Assembly: GCA_033439685.1 (NCBI GenBank)
Contig: JAUEDM010000001.1
Span: 434,001 to 498,000 of the forward strand
Length of the DNA stretch: 64,000 bases
Source of the DNA: Apodospora peruviana
Lineage: Eukaryota > Ascomycota > Sordariomycetes > Sordariales > Lasiosphaeriaceae
Reading direction: 5' to 3'
Made by a program: the position numbers and the translations under genes. Positions 58,071-64,000 of this stretch are shown one piece after another. Numbering within the stretch: the stretch's first letter is position 1; each line of letters starts with the position of its first letter. Under the pieces are notes generated by a model. That model ran no database searches, was not told the DNA's origin, and worked only from the letters and a program-made list of their open reading frames with translations.

Positions 58071-60926
58071 GTATGTTGTTGGACTTGCGTAATTGTTCAG
58101 CTGTTTACATATACCCGGAATCAAAAGTTCTCTATTTGTTGATCTATTTCAGGTACATGAATATCTCCTCCGAGTCGTTTACGGAGTATCCGTATATTCT
58201 GATTACTTCGTCAACATCGCGGTGCACCGTGCGACAAATACTCGTCCTTAACAATCGAGGATGATCGACAAAGTTGGGAGAATCCTACCGCAAGAACTCG
58301 GATACTTTATTAATAAGCTCTGTAGATCTTGTTTCCTTTCGCGGTCGTCTTTCTGGCTGTAGTGGCTGCCCGCTGGGTCTGGTCCTGGGCTATGGGTCAG
58401 GCAGCAGCATTTCTCACCCTTGCACGTGGTATCGTTCAACGGTTGAACGGATTTCCAGGTTTGTATTTTGTCATTGCTGACATGCCCTGTGTGTATAGGC
58501 ATGGTCTATACGCCGCCCGCATCTAGAATAGTTACCGAGATTCGAGAGTTTTTTCTCCTTTTTTTTTTCGTCTACGAGGTCTGTATACCTAGATGTCCGG
58601 ATATGGTTCCCTGTTCGATTCGATCAAGTCTGTCTCGGAGGTTCCCGTTCTTCGGTATCAGTGTGTGTGGTGAGAGATTCTAGATCAAACGCCACAACGC
58701 GGGGGCATCGAGATGTTTCTGTTCATATGCTTTTCAATTGGAAGCAATCGAGAGCAATTGCCACCCATTCATTCACTCATCATCGGCGATGGGAAGGTAT
58801 TTAAGAAAGTTGCCAAGCTCTGTTACGAATGGGGGGTGTCCCCGAGCCGACTTGTTGCATCTGGGGCTGAACGCCTTCCGCTGTCGTGGATGTGCGGGTG
58901 GCACGCTACGGCAAGTAGCAACGATTCCCATTCATGGAGGGCGGCATCCATCCCGCATTTGTCACTGGCAGAGCAGATCTGTTGTTGAAGAGGAAGATGA
59001 TTTGAATTGGCTTCAACTCATGTTTAGCTTCTCTTCTGCCTGATGAACTGCCATGGTCGTTCAACTAGAAATGCAGGATCCGATAACACTCAGCGTGGCC
59101 AAGGCGAATCCGATGTTTAAATACAGGTCATCAGCTATCTACTGGCGACAAGCCAAGACGGAGGAATCGCTGATTATATCGCCCTTGGCCGTTATATTTG
59201 TGTGCACAGTCAGCAACTGTTTAGATTGTGGAGAGCTGCAACGTTTCCTGCTCGTTATCTCACGAATCATTCGAGAATCAAGACGGTGAGAATGGCAATG
59301 GCGCAGTAAGACTTGTGGACCGTAAGCCGGGGACAAGTCGGGAAGTGGGCGAAAGTCAGCCACAACACAACCCCGTTGGCAAGCCTTGATGCCTGAAAGT
59401 CGACCCGTCCAAGTGTGGCTAGGCGGTGCTAGGTTGAAGTTGTTGTTGGCTCCTTCCTTCTCGCATTTAATGCGTCCGCTAGCCCCGACATGTAATCCGT
59501 AAGCAAATTTCGGAGAAAATTTCGAGCTATCGAAGCTTTCCTTCTCTTAAGCAACGACAGGGCTGAAAATACCACTGTGCATCCCGCTATCGTGGCAGGT
59601 TCCACTTCCTACGGTAGGACGATCCTGGAGGCACGTCCGCACATCTTAGCCTGCCACTGACAGCCAGTCCCGACACGGCTACAAGCGAGTAAGAGCTTCG
59701 TTCGCGCGAGGAGAATTGACAGCTCCCAGAATCGGGATGGGGCCCCACTTGGGCATGCTGTCCGTCCCCCAGTCTTAAGAAGAACCGGGGTCCGACGGGT
59801 GGTGGCCCGCCCCCATTTCCATCGGCCCGGATAAGACCAGGGTCCAGGCACAGTTCGAGGCTTGACAGCACAGCACACGCCTGCCCAGCCCTGTCGTGCA
59901 ACTTGAAGCCGTTCTGGGTAAAAAGGCTTACGGATATGCCCCAAGCAACCCGCCTCGTTCCAGGCCACCTTCTGGAGAGACCGTTCATCTGGACGGTGAC
60001 CCAGACGGAGCATTACAATGATGAGCCGGTCAGCTTATGAGGGGAGAGACGGCTGATAACGGACACAATACGATACTCCGTACAAAGGCGACAATTTCCG
60101 AATGATCGAGTCCTCTCAAGTGGTCGGTATCTTCCCTCGTGGCCAGAACCTGCGACGACAACTCCAAAGACGCATCTGTTGACGCCACCAAGCTTTGTTT
60201 CCTCGCTTTGTCTGCAAGCCCTCGTATGACTTTTCCAAGGCCAGCAGCGGCCGACTGGCGACTGTCATACTGGCCTTGGCATACCGTACTTCTCCAGAAT
60301 GCTGCTTGCTTGCTTTGTGCCTCGGGTCGCGGCCACACACATGACTGGCCGTTCAGCATGACGATGGTTGTTGATAAGATGGCGACCTGCCAGACTTGGC
60401 CGGTCAGCTGCATATCCAACATGAATGCAGTGGCCTTTCTACCCTTCTCAAGTTCTGCCGGACAGCACAGTGTACCGTTCTTGCAAAACCAAAGTGCCTC
60501 GATCCCCTCCCATACCAACAACTCTCACTCAGCCCCCTCGGCTTCCATCCTAGAAAAGATCATCAACCCTGCGCCTGCAGCTGCACTTCCCCACCCGGTC
60601 TTCCATCCAGCTTTATTGCACAGTACTAGTTCAACTGGGCTATAATCCGTAGCAAGCGATCCTGCTACTGCTTCTCTCAAGAAAAGTACCGTGTGTCTGG
60701 CACTGCTTTTCCTATCAGCACCCAAATAACAGACCGCCACAGCCCATCGGCCGCTCGCTAGTACATGTGGTGGCTGCTTGCAGAGTGAGATCCCCTTGCT
60801 TTATTAGAACGAGATCCCGCTTCACTCCCACTTGTTTTCCCCTTCCGGCCTCTCTTTTCGTCCAATGCTGTTTCTACGCCCGTTGATACCCCGTCGAAAG
60901 ATTTAACGCCGGGCGAACACCACAAC
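58071..60926. other. Gene-free spacer
   Basis: 2.9 kb between two same-strand genes holds only short frames without domains. A/T-rich sequence follows ALG6 (58071-58330), with a poly-T patch at about 58551-58569. The last 400 bases are the promoter of the cupredoxin gene. Confidence 0.45.
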
Positions 60927-62387
60927 ATGTTCGCGTCGTACATACTCGGAGCCGTGACCGCCCTTGCGGTGGGCGCAATGGGCCAAAGTTCTGCCACAGT
61001 CACACAAGGTGGAAGCTCATCCTCGACGTCGAGCGCAACTTCTTCAGCTTCATCCGGCCCCGCGACACATCTGGTGGCCGTCGGTGCAGAAGGATTCAAG
61101 TTCAGTCCCAGTGAGACGGAGGCCAATCCTGGCGATATCGTTAGTATGTGTTGCCCATAAACCTGTCCACTCATCTTCAGCTCACTTACACGAATTAGGA
61201 TTCACATTTTACCCCGGCGGTCACTCGGTTGTCCGCTCCGATTTCAAGCACGCATGTATTCCATACGAGTATGCCGGCCTTCACAGGACTGGCTTTTACA
61301 GTGGCACTGAGTCACCCCAAGTTGTCTCCAATGATGTAAGTTCTCAGCTCAAGACTCAGGCCTGATTGGGAGTAGAGAGCTAACACGGCAACAGCTTCCC
61401 ACGTTTGATGTCAAGATCAACGACACGGATCCCATCTTCTACTACTGCGTCGCCCCCGGTTCCTGCGATGAGCACCACATGATTGGCGTCATCAACCCCA
61501 GCAAGACCGAAACGTTCGCTATTCAGATGCAGTTTGCGCAGAACGCCACCTTCCAATTGGCCCCGGGCGATCCGTGGCCATCAGAGACCGCCGGAGAGCA
61601 GCCGACCGAGACCGCCGGTTCCGACACGGCGAATAACACGGCGTCTCCCACCGCCACAGCCGACCCCCAATCATCCGGCACGCATCTGAGCGCCGGCGCA
61701 ATCGCAGGTATCGCCATTGGGGGAGCAGCGGTCATCATCCTCGCGGCTGCCTTGATCTACCTGTGCGGCCGGAGGGGAGGATTCGACAAGGCGTATCGCA
61801 AGAGTGTTCAGCCATATGTCGGGGCCGCCTCACCGCATCCTTCTCAGGGGCCCATGGCTGAGCATCAGCAACAATACGTTGCGGGCGGTATCCCGGCGGG
61901 TGCTGGCATGCCCAAGAGCCCCGGCCAGACTTCATTCTCGACGTACTCGGTGCCTCCTGGCGAACATGACCCCTACCGAAGCATGACGACGAGCCCGCAG
62001 AACCCGTATTTCAACAATGGACACACGCCCCCGCCGCAAATGCAGCAAGGCATGCAACAAGGCTATCCATCGTATCAGAGCACGATTTCATCTCATCAGG
62101 GAGTTCATTCGCCCCTGATGGGAGAGCTTGCGGGTCAGCAGCAGAATTACCAGTGAGTTTTACCTGACATTACTTCATATATAAGGATCAGGTTATTGAC
62201 AATAACCTCTAGGCCAATGCATGAACAACACCAGTACCAAGCGCCAGTCGAGCTGCCGACGAGCGTGGGGTCGCCCATCCAACCGCAGCCCGGTTCGCCG
62301 CCGCCGCAATATCCCCAGCAGCCGGATAGGAGGGACTCGTGGACGATGGGATCGGAAGGGCAGTTCGTGCAGGGGAATAAGCGGTGA
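60927..62387 (+). CDS. Cupredoxin-domain cell-surface protein with one membrane span
   Basis: Four exons, 60927-61143, 61199-61335, 61395-62152 and 62213-62387, give 428 residues. A signal peptide (MFASYILGAVTALAVGAMG) precedes a Ser-rich stretch and then a cupredoxin fold. Candidate type-1 copper ligands are H81 (PGGHSVV), C136 (FYYC), H145 or H146 and M147 (CDEHHMIGVI). After a Ser/Thr/Ala-rich stalk comes one membrane span at about 217-242 (AGAIAGIAIGGAAVIILAAALIYL), stopped by CGRRGG. The tail of about 185 residues is cytosolic and rich in Gln, Pro, Gly and Ser. The extracellular half is like the fungal serine-rich cupredoxins, which are often GPI-anchored; here the anchor is a true span. 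Function is unknown; copper binding is inferred. All introns (55, 59 and 60 nt) join in phase. Confidence 0.87.
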
Positions 62388-63438
62388 TCATCCGGCAAAC
62401 GAACATCAATTCCAAGAAATTAAGACAAATCATTATCATTATCACACTATACCCTACTTTTTATCTAATACCGACCGACCAAATCATCATTACCGGTCAC
62501 TTAGTCTTACGATATACCTAGCGATAATATATACTCAAATACATCGAATACCTACACTGCACGATCAGATCGATTGGAATAGAGGGAAAACGATGGAAGG
62601 CGTACATATTCTTTTCTTGTTTGGGAGGAGGAAAGCGGCGTTAGGGCGATGGTTGGTTTGGTCATTTTGGGTTTGGCCGTATGGGTTAGCACGTTCAATG
62701 GGAGGAATCGAAAAGTGCCTTCATTCTGAACAAGCAAGGTCGTTATCTGGTTTGATGGGCGAAGGAAATACTAGTAGTGTAATTGTTGTAGGCTTTGCTT
62801 TTGACGGCATTTTAACTGAATATCATTCACATACAGGTAGTTGCAAACTACAATTTTACCTGCCTAACTCAACTTCCAATTGCTTTGCAGTATCACGGGA
62901 AGGTGTTTTTCCATCAATCGTTGAAGGCGAGTTTACCTCACTGTGCCTCAACATCTTGGTTGGGCTGGTAGGCACGGTAGCCTCGTAACCTAACTAACAC
63001 CAACACCAAGATACCTTAGGAACCACAACACACAAAAACATCAGCATGATGCCATTGATGGGTGCCACTTCAGACCAACCAGTCCGGGACGATGACTTGA
63101 CTAACACCAAGATAGAGGAAAGATCGGTATGGAGATGCCATTAATCGGTGCCACGTTTCTTATTTTGGGTTTCGGGAAGGAGGCGGCAACGACGATGACT
63201 CCAGACGAGACGAAACCAGAAATGCCAAGTGAGGCGTTTTTCTGGTCGGTTCTGGTCTGGTGAGCTAATCTATCATGCTTTCCAGCTTGGTGGGATCTAC
63301 GCCTTACGCCGCTGGTGTTGGGTGTGAGTTGGTCGTTCGCCGCGCGGTTATGTACCTTAATGTGTATGTGTCTGTGGGAGGGTCACAGCAGCGCGGATGC
63401 TTTTGTTTGACCCGGCTCTATTGTTTGGAGTCTGCATA

Positions 63439-63738
63439 GTACAGGGCGGGTTGTAAATACGTGAGGTGAGCCGAGGAGGGTTACTTGCTGGAGCGGGATG
63501 ACCAGTTCATTGGTTTGAGTAATGTGTAAATTGGGAGTTGCCAGGTACGTAGTAGCTATAGCAGGTAAGGTATTCCATAGATAGAGTCCAGTACAGTGCA
63601 GGTTGTAACATGATGAGGTTAACCGAGGTGCGTTGTTACCTACTGTGGCGGGACGACCAGTTCGCTGGTTTGTGTTCATGGCTCGGGAGTTTGGTTGAGC
63701 AGCAGCTATAACAAATTAGGTAACTAATCCATAGAAAG
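63439..63738 (+). repeat. Diverged tandem duplication, about 152-base unit
   Basis: Copy 1 starts at 63439 (GTACAGGGCGGGTTGTAA) and copy 2 at 63591 (GTACAGTGCAGGTTGTAA). Further shared blocks, in order, are the GGCGGGAYGACCAGTTCRYTGG-type stretch (near 63499 and 63650), AGCTATA followed by a GTAAG/GTAAC stretch, and ATCCATAGA or TTCCATAGA near each end. Differences include several transitions and small indels. No coding role is visible. Confidence 0.7.
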
Positions 63739-63885
63739 GTAGGTGCTACAATGAGTGCTGTTGTTGTGTCCATCAAGGGGTTACATGGCAGAAAGACCGA
63801 GCGCGTTTAGCTAGGTGGCCGCAAGAGCTGCGACCGCAATAGCTATGTTACGATTTCCCGGGCTGCTATTCTGGTTGTTGTTCGG

Positions 63886-63913
63886 TGTTGTTGTTGTTGT
63901 TGTTGTTGTTGTT
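63886..63913. repeat. (GTT)n microsatellite
   Basis: About nine GTT units are followed by a short GGTGGT run. It lies in a gene-free flank. Confidence 0.8.
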
Positions 63914-64000
63914 GATGGTGGTGGTATGAGATTATCCGCCAGACGAGGCTACTGCTGCAGGCCTGGTTGTTGGCCTCCTCTCCCTCATGCTCGGGTCCAT

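Larger units (their letters stand above)
62388..64000. other. Gene-free right end of the window
   Basis: This is 1.6 kb with no supported ORF. It holds a diverged tandem duplication (63439-63738) and a GTT-type microsatellite (63886-63913), both entered separately. Confidence 0.45.

Noticed and set aside
1..64000. tRNA genes, transposons, CRISPR arrays and secondary metabolite clusters
   Set aside because: I looked for B-box-like GTTCGANNC sites, reverse transcriptase or transposase motifs, spaced repeats and PKS/NRPS motifs; nothing convincing was found by eye.

Overview
The window looks like nuclear DNA of a filamentous ascomycete (Pezizomycotina, probably Sordariomycetes). Genes are single and non-operonic. 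They are split by short introns (mostly 55-75 nt) with GT-AG ends and CTAAC/CTGAC branch sites, have pyrimidine-rich leaders, and are separated by gene-poor spacers of 0.5-5 kb. The gene set (palC, Mep-type ammonium transporter, MOB-2, Leo1, tricalbin, Alr/Mnr2 CorA) is typical of these fungi. I saw no rRNA, recognisable tRNA, transposon ORF or CRISPR. The organism assignment is inference from gene structure and protein style.

Layout. 0.4-2.5 kb: membrane-anchored histidine acid phosphatase (+). 5.2-6.9 kb: Mep1/3-type ammonium transporter (-). 6.9-12.1 kb: long gene-free stretch. 12.1-13.2 kb: alpha/beta hydrolase (+). 14.3-16.4 kb: Osh6/7-like oxysterol-binding protein in eight exons (-). 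18.6-22.3 kb: very large protein of unknown function (+). 23.1-23.7 kb: U2AF small subunit (-). 26.3-31.0 kb: tricalbin with SMP and C2 domains (+), interrupted by a +2 frameshift at about 27,562-27,569. 32.1-34.4 kb: ELMO/CED-12 (Lmo1-like) protein (+). 34.4-39.5 kb: gene-free. 39.6-41.7 kb: membrane GT2 glycosyltransferase (+). 45.0-47.7 kb: CorA/Alr-Mnr2 magnesium transporter (-). 49.3-50.1 kb: DUF3237 protein (+). 50.3-52.0 kb: MOB-2 kinase activator (-), with a GC-AG intron. 52.5-53.9 kb: Leo1 of the Paf1 complex (+). 54.2-55.7 kb: PalC, pH-response BRO1 protein (-). 56.2-58.1 kb: ALG6 glucosyltransferase (+). 60.9-62.4 kb: secreted-face cupredoxin with one membrane span (+). The last 1.5 kb hold a diverged tandem duplication and a GTT microsatellite.

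Functional themes. There is no gene cluster for one pathway: these are mostly housekeeping genes. Loosely related pairs are two ER-plasma-membrane contact-site lipid-transfer proteins (Osh6/7-like ORP and tricalbin), nutrient acquisition (phosphatase, ammonium, magnesium), polarity and Rac/NDR signalling (ELMO, MOB-2), and ambient pH sensing (PalC). mob-2/leo1 and palC/ALG6 are divergent pairs sharing promoters of about 0.5 kb. I found no convincing novel multi-gene system. The points most worth checking are the tricalbin frameshift, the unknown 1186-residue protein, the membrane cupredoxin, the orphan GT2 enzyme, and the splicing irregularities. All exon joins were made by eye using splice consensus, reading phase and family resemblance, without transcript data.
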